The translations under genes were made by a program, and so were the position numbers. The notes beneath the pieces are model-generated. The model was not told the DNA's origin, ran no database searches, and worked only from the letters and a program-made list of their open reading frames with translations. From Megachile rotundata (lineage: Eukaryota; Arthropoda; Insecta; Hymenoptera; Megachilidae), in contig NW_027473350.1 of assembly GCF_050947335.1 (NCBI RefSeq), positions 868,001-932,000 of the forward strand: a stretch of DNA of 64,000 bases, given 5' to 3'. Below, one piece after another: positions 15,496-32,145 of the stretch. How positions within the stretch are numbered: position 1 is the stretch's first letter; the number at the start of each line of letters is the position of its first letter.

Positions 15496-16935
15496 ATGCA
15501 ATCACAATCATACAATCATAATCACACAGTGACAATCATACAATCACAATCATACAATCACAATCATACAATCACAATCATAGAACCACAATCAGACAAT
15601 CACAATCATACAATCACAATCATACAATCACAATCATACCATCACAATCATACAATCACAATCATACAATCGCAAGCATACAATCACAATCATACAATCA
15701 CAATCATACAATCACAATCATACAATCGCAATCATACAATTACAATCTCCCAAATACAATCATACAACCACAATCATACAATCACAATCATACAATCACA
15801 ATCATACTATCACAATCATACAATCACAATCATGCAATCACAATCATACAATCATAATCAGACAATGACAATCATACAATCACAATCATACAATCACAAT
15901 CATACAATCACAATCATAGAACCACAATCAGACAATCACAATCATACAATCGCAATCATACAATCGCAATCATACAATCACAATCATACAATCACAATCA
16001 TACAATCACAATCATACAATCACAATCATACAATCACAATCATACAATCACAATCATACAATCACAATCATACAATCACAATCATGCAATCACAATCATA
16101 CAATCATAATCATACAATGACAATCTTACAATCACAATCATACAATCACAATCATACAATCACAATCATACATTCACAATCAGACAATCACAATCATACC
16201 ATCACCATCATACAATCACAATCATACAATCATAATCATACAATTACAATCACACAATCACAATCATACAATCACAATCATACAATCACAATCATACAAT
16301 CACAATCATACAATCGCAATCATACAAGTACAATCTCCAAAATACAATATCCCAAATACAATCATACAATCAGAATCATACAATCACATTCATACAATCA
16401 CAATCATACAATCACAATCATACTATCATAATCATACAAACATAATCATACAATCACAATCATACAATCACAATCATACAATCACAGTCATACAATCACA
16501 ATCTTACAATCACAATCATACTATCACAATCACACAATCACAATCATACAATCGCAATCAAACAATTACAATCTCCCAAATACAATCATACAACCACAAT
16601 CATACAATCACAATCATACAATCACAATCATACAATCACAATCATACTATCACAATCATACAATCACAATCATGCAATCACAATCATACAATCATAATCA
16701 GACAATGACAGTCATACAATCACAATCATACAATCACAATCATACAATCACAATCATACAATCACAATCACACAATCACAATCATAGAACCACAATCAGA
16801 CAATCACAATCATACAATCGCAATCATACAATCGCAATCATACAATCACAATCATACAATCACAATCATACAATCATAATCATACAATCGCAATCATACA
16901 ATCACAATCATACAATCACAATCATACAATCATAA
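15496..16935 (+). repeat. Recurring 1.3-1.4 kb sub-block, copy b
   Basis: This is the counterpart of 1,904-3,245. The variant order matches 42,208-43,647 and 46,702-48,141. Its left part is missing from HOR copy 2 and its middle part from HOR copy 3, so it is the fullest version within the three tandem HOR copies. Confidence 0.8.
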
Positions 16936-19900
16936 TCATACAATCACAATCATACAATCACAATCATACAATCACAATCATACAATCACAGTCATACAAT
17001 CACAGTCATACAATCACAGTCATACTATCACAATCATACAATCACAATCATACAATCACAATCATACAATCATAATCATACAATCACAATCATACAATCG
17101 CAATCATACAATCACAATATTACAATCACAATCATAGAATCACAATCATACAATCACAATCATACAATCACAATCATACAATCACAATCATACAATCACA
17201 ATCATACAATCACAATCATACAATCACAATCATACAATCCCAATCATAAAATTACAATCTCCCAAATACAATCATACAATCACAATCATACAATCACAAT
17301 CATACAATCACTGTCATACAATCACAGTCATACAATCACAGTCATACAATCACAATCATACAATCACAATCATACTATCACAATCATACAATCACAATCA
17401 TACAACCACAATCAGACAATCACAATCATACAATCACAATCATACAATCACAATCATACAATCACAGTCATACAATCACAGTCATACAATCACAGTCATA
17501 CTATCACAATCATACAATCACAATCATACAATCACAATCATACAATCATAATCATACAATCACAATCATACAATCGCAATCATACAATCACAATATTACA
17601 ATCACAATCATAGAATCACAATCATACAATCACAATCATACTATCGCAATCATACAATCACAATCATACCATCACCATCATACAATCACAATCATACAAT
17701 CATAATCATACAATTACAATCACACAATCACAATCATACAATCACAATTATACAATCACAATCATACAATCGCAATCATACAATTACAATCTCCAAAATA
17801 CAATATCCCAAATACAATCATACAATCAGAATCATACAATCACAACCATACAATCACAATCATACAATCACAATCATACAATCACAATCATACAATCACA
17901 ATCGTACTATCGCAATCATACAATCACAATCATACCATCACCATCATACAATCACAATCATACAATCATAATCATACAATTACAATCATACAATCACAAT
18001 CGTACAATCACAATCATACAATCACAATCATACAATCACAATCATACAATCACAATCATACAATCGCAATCATACAATTACAATCTCCAAAATACAATCT
18101 CCCAAATACAATCATACAATCAGAATCATACAATCACAATCATACAATCACAATCATACTATCACAATCATGCAATCATAATCATACAATCACAATCACA
18201 CAGTGACAATCATACAATCACAATCATACAATCACAATCATACAATCACAATCATACAATCACAATCATACAATCACAATCATACAATCGCAATCATACA
18301 ATTACAATCTCCAAATTACAATATCCCAAATACAATCATACAATCAGAATCATACAATCACAATCATACAATCACAATCATACAATCACAATCATACTAT
18401 CACAATTATACAATCATAATCATACAATCACAATCATACAATCACAATCTTACAATCACAATCATACTACCACAATCACACAATCACAATCATACAATCA
18501 CAATCATACAATCAGAATCATACAATCACAATCATACAATCGCAAGCATACAATCACAATCATACAATCACAATCATACAATCACAATCATACAATCGCA
18601 ATCATACAATTACAATCTCCCAAATACAATCATACAACCACAATCATACAATCACAATCATACTATCACAATCATACAATCACAATCATGCAATCACAAT
18701 CATACAATCATAATCAGACAATGACAATCATACAATCACAATCATAGAACCACAATCAGACAATCACAATCATACAATCACAATCATACAATCACAATCA
18801 TACAATCACAGTCATACAATCACAGTCATACAATCACTATCATACTATCACAATCATACAATCACAATCATAAAATCGCAATCATACAATCGCAATCACA
18901 CAATCACAATCATACAATCAGAATCATACAATCGCAAGAATACAATCACAATCATACAATCACCATCATACAATCACAATCATACAATCGCAATCATACA
19001 ATTACAATCTCCCAAATACAATCATACAACCACAATCATACAATCACAATCATTCAATCACAATCATACTATCACAATCATACAATCACAATCATGCAAT
19101 CACAATCATACAATCACAATCACACAGTGACAATCATACAATCACAATCATACAATCACAATCATACAATCACAATCATAGAACCACAATCAGACAATCA
19201 CAATCATACAATCACAATCATACAATCACAATCATACCATCACAATCATACAATCACAATCATACAATCGCAAGCATACAATCACAATCATACAATCACA
19301 ATCATACAATCACAATCATACAATCGCAATCATACAATTACAATCTCCCAAATACAATCATACAACCACAATCATACAATCACAATCATACAATCACAAT
19401 CATACTATCACAATCATACAATCACAATCATGCAATCACAATCATACAATCATAATCAGACAATGACAATCATACAATCACAATCATACAATCACAATCA
19501 TACAATCACAATCATAGAACCACAATCAGACAATCACAATCATACAATCGCAATCATACAATCGCAATCATACAATCACAATCATACAATCACAATCATA
19601 CAATCACAATCATACAATCACAATCATACAATCACAATCATACAATCACAATCATACAATCACAATCATGCAATCACAATCATGCAATCACAATCATACA
19701 ATCATAATCATACAATGACAATCTTACAATCACAATCATACAATCACAATCATACAATCACAATCATACATTCACAATCAGACAATCACAATCATACAAT
19801 CATAATCATACAATCACAATCATACAATCACAATCATACAATCACAATCATACAATCATAATCATACAATCACAATCATACAATCACAATCATACAATCG

Positions 19901-20461
19901 CAATCATACAATTACAATCTCCCAAATACAATCATACAATCACAATCATACAATTACAATCATACAATCACAATCATAGAATCACAATCATACAATCACA
20001 ATCATACAATCACAATCATACAGTCACAATCATAAAATCACAATGATACTATCACAATCATACCATCGCAATCATACAGTTAGAATCATACAATCACAAT
20101 CATACAATCCCAATCATACAATCACAATCATACAATCACAATCATACAATCACAATCATACAATCACAATCATACAATCACTGTCATACAATCACAGTCA
20201 TACAATCACAGTCATACAATCACAATCATACAATCACAATCATACTATCACAATCATACAATCACAATCATACAACCACAATCAGACAATCACAATCATA
20301 CAATCACAATCATACAATCACAATCATACAATCACAGTCATACAATCACAGTCATACAATCACAGTCATACTATCACAATCATACAATCACAATCATACA
20401 ATCACAATCATACAATCATAATCATACAATCACAATCATACAATCGCAATCATACAATCAC

Positions 20462-22565
20462 AATATTACAATCACAATCATAGAATCACAATCATACAAT
20501 CACAATCATACTATCGCAATCATACAATCACAATCATACCATCACCATCATACAATCACAATCATACAATCATAATCATACAATTACAATCACACAATCA
20601 CAATCATACAATCACAATTATACAATCACAATCATACAATCGCAATCATACAATTACAATCTCCAAAATACAATATCCCAAATACAATCATACAATCAGA
20701 ATCATACAATCACAACCATACAATCACAATCATACAATCACAATCATACAATCACAATCGTACTATCGCAATCATACAATCACAATCATACCATCACCAT
20801 CATACAATCACAATCATACAATAATAATCATACAATTACAATCATACAATCACAATCGTACAATCACAATCATACAATCACAATCATACAATCACAATCA
20901 TACAATCACAATCATACAATCGCAATCATACAATTACAATCTCCAAAATACAATCTCCCAAATACAATCATACAATCAGAATCATACAATCACAATCATA
21001 CAATCACAATCATACTATCACAATCATGCAATCATAATCATACAATCACAGTCATACAATCACAATCGTACAATCACAGTCATACAATCACAATCTTACA
21101 ATCACAATCGTACTATCACAATCACACAATCACAGTCATACAACCACAATCATACAATCACAACCATACAATCACAATCATACAATCACAATCATACAAT
21201 CACAATCATACAATCACAATCATACAATCACAATCATGCCATCACTATCATACAATCATAATCATACAATGACAATCATACAATCACAATCATACAATCA
21301 CAATCATACAATCACAATCATACGTTCACAATCAGACAATCACAATCATACCATCACCATCATACAATCACAATCATACAATCATAATCATACAATTACA
21401 ATCACACAATCACAATCATACAATCACAATCATACAATCACAATCATACAATCACAATCATACAATCAAAATCATACAATCACAATCATACAATCACAAT
21501 CATACAATCACAATCATACAATCACAATATTACAATCACAATCATAGAATCACAATCATACAATCACAATCATACTATCGCAATCATACAATCACAATCA
21601 TACCATCACCATCATACAATCACAATCATACAATCATAATCATACAATTACAATCACACAATCACAATCATACAATCACAATTATACAATCACAATCATA
21701 CAATCGCAATCATACAATTACAATCTCCAAAATACAATATCCCAAATACAATCATACAATCAGAATCATACAATCACAACCATACAATCACAATCATACA
21801 ATCACAATCATACAATCACAATCGTACTATCGCAATCATACAATCACAATCATACCATCACCATCATACAATCACAATCATACAATCATAATCATACAAT
21901 TACAATCATACAATCACAATCGTACAATCACAATCATACAATCACAATCATACAATCACAATCATACAATCACAATCATACAATCGCAATCATACAATTA
22001 CAATCTCCAAAATACAATCTCCCAAATACAATCATACAATCAGAATCATACAATCACAATCATACAATCACAATCATACTATCACAATCATGCAATCATA
22101 ATCATACAATCACAGTCATACAATCACAATCGTACAATCACAGTCATACAATCACAATCTTACAATCACAATCGTACTATCACAATCACACAATCACAGT
22201 CATACAACCACAATCATACAATCACAACCATACAATCACAATCATACAATCACAATCATACAATCACAATCATACAATCACAATCATGCCATCACTATCA
22301 TACAATCATAATCATACAATGACAATCATACAATCACAATCATACAATCACAATCATACAATCACAATCATACGTTCACAATCAGACAATCACAATCATA
22401 CCATCACCATCATACAATCACAATCATACAATCATAATCATACAATTACAATCACACAATCACAATCATACAATCACAATCATACAATCACAATCATACA
22501 ATCACAATCATACAATCAAAATCATACAATCACAATCATACAATCACAATCATACAATCACAATA
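20462..22565 (+). repeat. Nested tandem duplication of about 1.05 kb in HOR copy 2
   Basis: AATATTA variants at 20,462 and 21,526 (1,064 bp apart) and ATGCCATCACTATC blocks at 21,236 and 22,286 (1,050 bp apart) reproduce the arrangement of HOR copy 1. The nested duplication was therefore present before the 8-9 kb unit was amplified. Confidence 0.85.
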
Positions 22566-23867
22566 ATACAATCACAATCATACTACCACAATCATACAAT
22601 CGCAAGCATACAATCACAATCATACAATCACAATCATACCATCGCAATCATACAATTACAATCTCCCAAATACAATCATACAATCACAATCATACAATCA
22701 CAATCATACAATCACAATCATACAATCGCAAGCATACAATCACAATCATACAATCACAATCATACAATCACAATCATACAATCGCAATCATACAATTACA
22801 ATCTCCCAAATACAATCATACAACCACAATCATACAATCACAATCATACAATCACAATCATAATATCATAATCATACAATCACAATCATGCAATCACAAT
22901 CATACAATCATAATCAGACAATGACAATCATACAATCACAATCATACAATCACAATCATACAATCACAATCATAGAACCACAATCAGACAATCACAATCA
23001 TACAATCGCAATCATACAATCGCAATCATACAATCACAATCATACAATCACAATCATACAATCACAATCATACAATCACAATCATACAATCACAATCATA
23101 CAATCACAATCATACAATCACAATCATACAATCACAATCATGCAATCACAATCATACAATCATAATCATACAATGACAATCTTACAATCACAATCATACA
23201 ATCACAATCATACAATCACAATCATACATTCACAATCAGACAATCACAATCATACCATCACCATCATACAATCACAGTCATACAATCACAATCTTACAAT
23301 CACAATCGTACTATCACAATCACACAATCACAATCATACAATCGCAATCAAACAATTACAATCTCCCAAATACAATCATACAACCACAATCATACAATCA
23401 CAATCATACAATCACAATCATACTATCACAATCATACAATCACAATCATGCAATCACAATCATACAATCATAATCAGACAATGACAATCATACAATCACA
23501 ATCATACAATCACAATCATACAATCACAATCATACAATCACAATCATAGAACCACAATCAGACAATCACAATCATACAATCGCAATCATACAATCGCAAT
23601 CATACAATCACAATCATACAATCACAATCATACAATCATAATCATACAATCACAATCATACAATCACAATCATACTATCGCAATCATACAATCACAATCA
23701 TACCATCACAATCATACAATTACAATCATACAATCACAATCATACAATCACAATCATAAGATCACAATCATACAATCACAATCACACAATCACAATCATA
23801 CAATCACAATCATACAATTCCAATCATACAATTACAATCTCCCAAATACAATCATACAATCACAATC

Positions 23868-23941
23868 AAACACTCACAATCATTGAATCACAATCATACA
23901 ATCACAATCATACGATCACAATCATACAATTACTACTATAC
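23868..23941 (+). repeat. HOR landmark, copy 3
   Basis: The rare-variant cluster recurs 9,534 bp (681 units) after copy 2, with the same sequence as copies 2 and 4. Confidence 0.9.
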
Positions 23942-24259
23942 AATCACAATCATACAGTCACAATCATACAATCACAATCATACTATCACAATCATACAAT
24001 CACAATCATACAATCACAATCATACAATCATAATCATACAATCACAATCACACAATCACAATCATACAACCACAATCAGACAATCACAATCATACAATCA
24101 CAATCATACAATCACAATCATACAATCACAGTCATACAATCACAGTCATACAATCACAATCATACTATCACAATCATACAATCACAATCATACAATCACA
24201 ATCATACAATCATAATCATACAATCACAATCATACAATCACAATCATACAATCACAATC

Positions 24260-24300
24260 ATACAATCACAATCATACAATCACAATCATGCAATCACAAT
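24260..24300 (+). other. Deletion junction in HOR copy 2
   Basis: The offset to HOR copy 1 changes here from 9,534 to 8,204 bp. Copy 2 passes directly from sequence matching about 14,745 to sequence matching about 16,075 of copy 1, skipping 1,330 bp or exactly 95 units. The junction itself is consensus 14-mers, so the breakpoint cannot be placed to the base and the 14-bp phase is intact. The pattern fits unequal exchange or replication slippage between in-register units. Confidence 0.8.
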
Positions 24301-27300
24301 CATACAATCATAATCATACAATGACAATCTTACAATCACAATCATACAATCACAATCATACAATCACAATCATACATTCACAATCAGACAATCACAATCA
24401 TACCATCACCATCATACAATCACAATCATACAATCATAATCATACAATTACAATCACACAATCACAATCATACAATCACAATCATACAATCACAATCATA
24501 CAATCACAATCATACAATCGCAATCATACAAGTACAATCTCCAAAATACAATATCCCAAATACAATCATACAATCAGAATCATACAATCACATTCATACA
24601 ATCACAATCATACAATCACAATCATACTATCATAATCATACAAACATAATCATACAATCACAATCATACAATCACAATCATACAATCACAGTCATACAAT
24701 CACAATCTTACAATCACAATCATACTATCACAATCACACAATCACAATCATACAATCGCAATCAAACAATTACAATCTCCCAAATACAATCATACAACCA
24801 CAATCATACAATCACAATCATACAATCACAATCATACAATCACAATCATACTATCACAATCATACAATCACAATCATGCAATCACAATCATACAATCATA
24901 ATCAGACAATGACAGTCATACAATCACAATCATACAATCACAATCATACAATCACAATCATACAATCACAATCACACAATCACAATCATAGAACCACAAT
25001 CAGACAATCACAATCATACAATCGCAATCATACAATCGCAATCATACAATCACAATCATACAATCACAATCATACAATCATAATCATACAATCGCAATCA
25101 TACAATCACAATCATACAATCACAATCATACAATCATAATCATACAATCACAATCATACAATCACAATCATACAATCACAATCATACAATCACAGTCATA
25201 CAATCACAGTCATACAATCACAGTCATACTATCACAATCATACAATCACAATCATACAATCACAATCATACAATCATAATCATACAATCACAATCATACA
25301 ATCGCAATCATACAATCACAATATTACAATCACAATCATAGAATCACAATCATACAATCACAATCATACAATCACAATCATACAATCACAATCATACAAT
25401 CACAATCATACAATCACAATCATACAATCACAATCATACAATCCCAATCATAAAATTACAATCTCCCAAATACAATCATACAATCACAATCATACAATCA
25501 CAATCATACAATCACTGTCATACAATCACAGTCATACAATCACAGTCATACAATCACAATCATACAATCACAATCATACTATCACAATCATACAATCACA
25601 ATCATACAACCACAATCAGACAATCACAATCATACAATCACAATCATACAATCACAATCATACAATCACAGTCATACAATCACAGTCATACAATCACAGT
25701 CATACTATCACAATCATACAATCACAATCATACAATCACAATCATACAATCATAATCATACAATCACAATCATACAATCGCAATCATACAATCACAATAT
25801 TACAATCACAATCATAGAATCACAATCATACAATCACAATCATACTATCGCAATCATACAATCACAATCATACCATCACCATCATACAATCACAATCATA
25901 CAATCATAATCATACAATTACAATCACACAATCACAATCATACAATCACAATTATACAATCACAATCATACAATCGCAATCATACAATTACAATCTCCAA
26001 AATACAATATCCCAAATACAATCATACAATCAGAATCATACAATCACAACCATACAATCACAATCATACAATCACAATCATACAATCACAATCATACAAT
26101 CACAATCGTACTATCGCAATCATACAATCACAATCATACCATCACCATCATACAATCACAATCATACAATCATAATCATACAATTACAATCATACAATCA
26201 CAATCGTACAATCACAATCATACAATCACAATCATACAATCACAATCATACAATCACAATCATACAATCGCAATCATACAATTACAATCTCCAAAATACA
26301 ATCTCCCAAATACAATCATACAATCAGAATCATACAATCACAATCATACAATCACAATCATACTATCACAATCATGCAATCATAATCATACAATCACAAT
26401 CACACAGTGACAATCATACAATCACAATCATACAATCACAATCATACAATCACAATCATACAATCACAATCATACAATCACAATCATACAATCGCAATCA
26501 TACAATTACAATCTCCAAATTACAATATCCCAAATACAATCATACAATCAGAATCATACAATCACAATCATACAATCACAATCATACAATCACAATCATA
26601 CTATCACAATTATACAATCATAATCATACAATCACAATCATACAATCACAATCTTACAATCACAATCATACTACCACAATCACACAATCACAATCATACA
26701 ATCACAATCATACAATCAGAATCATACAATCACAATCATACAATCGCAAGCATACAATCACAATCATACAATCACAATCATACAATCACAATCATACAAT
26801 CACAATCATACAATCGCAATCATACAATTACAATCTCCCAAATACAATCATACAACCACAATCATACAATCACAATCATACTATCACAATCATACAATCA
26901 CAATCATGCAATCACAATCATACAATCATAATCAGACAATGACAATCATACAATCACAATCATAGAACCACAATCAGACAATCACAATCATACAATCACA
27001 ATCATACAATCACAATCATACAATCACAGTCATACAATCACAGTCATACAATCACTATCATACTATCACAATCATACAATCACAATCATAAAATCGCAAT
27101 CATACAATCGCAATCACACAATCACAATCATACAATCAGAATCATACAATCGCAAGAATACAATCACAATCATACAATCACCATCATACAATCACAATCA
27201 TACAATCGCAATCATACAATTACAATCTCCCAAATACAATCATACAACCACAATCATACAATCACAATCATTCAATCACAATCATACTATCACAATCATA

Positions 27301-28679
27301 CAATCACAATCATGCAATCACAATCATACAATCACAATCACACAGTGACAATCATACAATCACAATCATACAATCACAATCATACAATCACAATCATAGA
27401 ACCACAATCAGACAATCACAATCATACAATCACAATCATACAATCACAATCATACCATCACAATCATACAATCACAATCATACAATCGCAAGCATACAAT
27501 CACAATCATACAATCACAATCATACAATCACAATCATACAATCGCAATCATACAATTACAATCTCCCAAATACAATCATACAACCACAATCATACAATCA
27601 CAATCATACAATCACAATCATACTATCACAATCATACAATCACAATCATGCAATCACAATCATACAATCATAATCAGACAATGACAATCATACAATCACA
27701 ATCATACAATCACAATCATACAATCACAATCATAGAACCACAATCAGACAATCACAATCATACAATCGCAATCATACAATCGCAATCATACAATCACAAT
27801 CATACAATCACAATCATACAATCACAATCATACAATCACAATCATACAATCACAATCATACAATCACAATCATACAATCACAATCATGCAATCACAATCA
27901 TGCAATCACAATCATACAATCATAATCATACAATGACAATCTTACAATCACAATCATACAATCACAATCATACAATCACAATCATACATTCACAATCAGA
28001 CAATCACAATCATACAATCATAATCATACAATCACAATCATACAATCACAATCATACAATCACAATCATACAATCATAATCATACAATCACAATCATACA
28101 ATCACAATCATACAATCGCAATCATACAATTACAATCTCCCAAATACAATCATACAATCACAATCATACAATTACAATCATACAATCACAATCATAGAAT
28201 CACAATCATACAATCACAATCATACAATCACAATCATACAGTCACAATCATAAAATCACAATGATACTATCACAATCATACCATCGCAATCATACAGTTA
28301 GAATCATACAATCACAATCATACAATCCCAATCATACAATCACAATCATACAATCACAATCATACAATCACAATCATACAATCACAATCATACAATCACT
28401 GTCATACAATCACAGTCATACAATCACAGTCATACAATCACAATCATACAATCACAATCATACTATCACAATCATACAATCACAATCATACAACCACAAT
28501 CAGACAATCACAATCATACAATCACAATCATACAATCACAATCATACAATCACAGTCATACAATCACAGTCATACAATCACAGTCATACTATCACAATCA
28601 TACAATCACAATCATACAATCACAATCATACAATCATAATCATACAATCACAATCATACAATCGCAATCATACAATCAC

Positions 28680-30770
28680 AATATTACAATCACAATCATA
28701 GAATCACAATCATACAATCACAATCATACTATCGCAATCATACAATCACAATCATACCATCACCATCATACAATCACAATCATACAATCATAATCATACA
28801 ATTACAATCACACAATCACAATCATACAATCACAATTATACAATCACAATCATACAATCGCAATCATACAATTACAATCTCCAAAATACAATATCCCAAA
28901 TACAATCATACAATCAGAATCATACAATCACAACCATACAATCACAATCATACAATCACAATCATACAATCACAATCGTACTATCGCAATCATACAATCA
29001 CAATCATACCATCACCATCATACAATCACAATCATACAATAATAATCATACAATTACAATCATACAATCACAATCGTACAATCACAATCATACAATCACA
29101 ATCATACAATCACAATCATACAATCACAATCATACAATCGCAATCATACAATTACAATCTCCAAAATACAATCTCCCAAATACAATCATACAATCAGAAT
29201 CATACAATCACAATCATACAATCACAATCATACTATCACAATCATGCAATCATAATCATACAATCACAGTCATACAATCACAATCGTACAATCACAGTCA
29301 TACAATCACAATCTTACAATCACAATCGTACTATCACAATCACACAATCACAGTCATACAACCACAATCATACAATCACAACCATACAATCACAATCATA
29401 CAATCACAATCATACAATCACAATCATACAATCACAATCATGCCATCACTATCATACAATCATAATCATACAATGACAATCATACAATCACAATCATACA
29501 ATCACAATCATACAATCACAATCATACGTTCACAATCAGACAATCACAATCATACCATCACCATCATACAATCACAATCATACAATCATAATCATACAAT
29601 TACAATCACACAATCACAATCATACAATCACAATCATACAATCACAATCATACAATCACAATCATACAATCAAAGTCATACAATCACAATCATACAATCA
29701 CAATCATACAATCACAATCATACAATCACAATATTACAATCACAATCATAGAATCACAATCATACAATCACAATCATACTATCGCAATCATACAATCACA
29801 ATCATACCATCACCATCATACAATCACAATCATACAATCATAATCATACAATTACAATCACACAATCACAATCATACAATCACAATTATACAATCACAAT
29901 CATACAATCGCAATCATACAATTACAATCTCCAAAATACAATATCCCAAATACAATCATACAATCAGAATCATACAATCACAACCATACAATCACAATCA
30001 TACAATCACAATCATACAATCACAATCGTACTATCGCAATCATACAATCACAATCATACCATCACCATCATACAATCACAATCATACAATCATAATCATA
30101 CAATTACAATCATACAATCACAATCGTACAATCACAATCATACAATCACAATCATACAATCACAATCATACAATCACAATCATACAATCGCAATCATACA
30201 ATTACAATCTCCAAAATACAATCTCCCAAATACAATCATACAATCAGAATCATACAATCACAATCATACAATCACAATCATACTATCACAATCATGCAAT
30301 CATAATCATACAATCACAGTCATACAATCACAATCGTACAATCACAGTCATACAATCACAATCTTACAATCACAATCGTACTATCACAATCACACAATCA
30401 CAGTCATACAACCACAATCATACAATCACAACCATACAATCACAATCATACAATCACAATCATACAATCACAATCATACAATCACAATCATGCCATCACT
30501 ATCATACAATCATAATCATACAATGACAATCATACAATCACAATCATACAATCACAATCATACAATCACAATCATACGTTCACAATCAGACAATCACAAT
30601 CATACCATCACCATCATACAATCACAATCATACAATCATAATCATACAATTACAATCACACAATCACAATCATACAATCACAATCATACAATCACAATCA
30701 TACAATCACAATCATACAATCAAAATCATACAATCACAATCATACAATCACAATCATACAATCACAATAA
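28680..30770 (+). repeat. Nested tandem duplication of about 1.05 kb in HOR copy 3
   Basis: AATATTA variants at 28,680 and 29,730 are 1,050 bp apart here, against 1,064 bp in copies 1 and 2. One 14-bp unit has been lost in the first module of this copy. The ATGCCATCACTATC blocks at 29,440 and 30,490 keep the 1,050 bp spacing. Confidence 0.85.
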
Positions 30771-32071
30771 TACAATCACAATCATACTACCACAATCTTA
30801 CAATCGCAAGCATACAATCACAATCATACAATCACAATCATACCATCGCAATCATACAATTACAATCTCCCAAATACAATCATACAATCACAATCATACA
30901 ATCACAATCATACAATCACAATCATACAATCGCAAGCATACAATCACAATCATACAATCACAATCATACAATCACAATCATACAATCGCAATCATACAAT
31001 TACAATCTCCCAAATACAATCATACAACCACAATCATACAATCACAATCATACAATCACAATCATAATATCATAATCATACAATCACAATCATGCAATCA
31101 CAATCATACAATCATAATCAGACAATGACAATCATACAATCACAATCATACAATCACAATCATACAATCACAATCATAGAACCACAATCAGACAATCACA
31201 ATCATACAATCGCAATCATACAATCGCAATCATACAATCACAATCATACAATCACAATCATACAATCACAATCATACAATCACAATCATACAATCACAAT
31301 CATACAATCACAATCATACAATCACAATCATACAATCACAATCATGCAATCACAATCATACAATCATAATCATACAATGACAATCTTACAATCACAATCA
31401 TACAATCACAATCATACAATCACAATCATACATTCACAATCAGACAATCACAATCATACCATCACCATCATACAATCACAGTCATACAATCACAATCTTA
31501 CAATCACAATCGTACTATCACAATCACACAATCACAATCATACAATCGCAATCAAACAATTACAATCTCCCAAATACAATCATACAACCACAATCATACA
31601 ATCACAATCATACAATCACAATCATACTATCACAATCATACAATCACAATCATGCAATCACAATCATACAATCATAATCAGACAATGACAATCATACAAT
31701 CACAATCATACAATCACAATCATACAATCACAATCATACAATCACAATCATAGAACCACAATCAGACAATCACAATCATACAATCGCAATCATACAATCG
31801 CAATCATACAATCACAATCATACAATCACAATCATACAATCATAATCATACAATCACAATCATACAATCACAATCATACTATCGCAATCATACAATCACA
31901 ATCATACCATCACAATCATACAATTACAATCATACAATCACAATCATACAATCACAATCATAAGATCACAATCATACAATCACAATCACACAATCACAAT
32001 CATACAATCACAATCATACAATTCCAATCATACAATTACAATCTCCCAAATACAATCATACAATCACAATC

Positions 32072-32145
32072 AAACACTCACAATCATTGAATCACAATCA
32101 TACAATCACAATCATACGATCACAATCATACAATTACTACTATAC
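32072..32145 (+). repeat. HOR landmark, copy 4
   Basis: The rare-variant cluster recurs 8,204 bp (586 units) after copy 3. The shorter interval reflects the 1,330-bp deletion in HOR copy 2. Confidence 0.9.

Larger units (their letters stand above)
8660..18205 (+). repeat. HOR copy 1 of three (about 9.5 kb)
   Basis: This copy matches the next one at an offset of 9,548 bp at its start (ACAATCTC/CAAATTAC unit pair at 8,761 and 18,309) and 9,534 bp from about 9,560 onward; the difference is one 14-bp unit. Variant units occur in the same order. The blocks starting at 9,560, 10,509, 12,752, 13,354 and 14,349 have counterparts at 19,094, 20,043, 22,286, 22,888 and 23,883. Translated as a comparison device, the 255-codon stretch at 9,560-10,327 is identical in all three copies. 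Edges are placed where the variant order diverges. Confidence 0.9.
18205..26410 (+). repeat. HOR copy 2 of three (about 8.2 kb)
   Basis: This is a near-identical second copy. Its offset to copy 3 is 8,218 bp on the left (19,094 to 27,312) and 8,204 bp after one unit changes (21,236 to 29,440). It is shorter than copy 1 because about 1,330 bp (95 units) of copy 1 is absent around 24,280. Sequence differences from copies 1 and 3 are few: for example, the unit before AATATTA at 21,526 has CAC where copy 1 has CAG at 11,991. Confidence 0.9.

Noticed and set aside
15496..16431. Conserved 311-codon frame repeated at 42,208 and 46,702, suggesting a conserved protein family.
   Set aside because: The conservation is of DNA block order and includes non-coding flanks at the same level. 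It follows from higher-order repeat duplication, not from protein-level selection.
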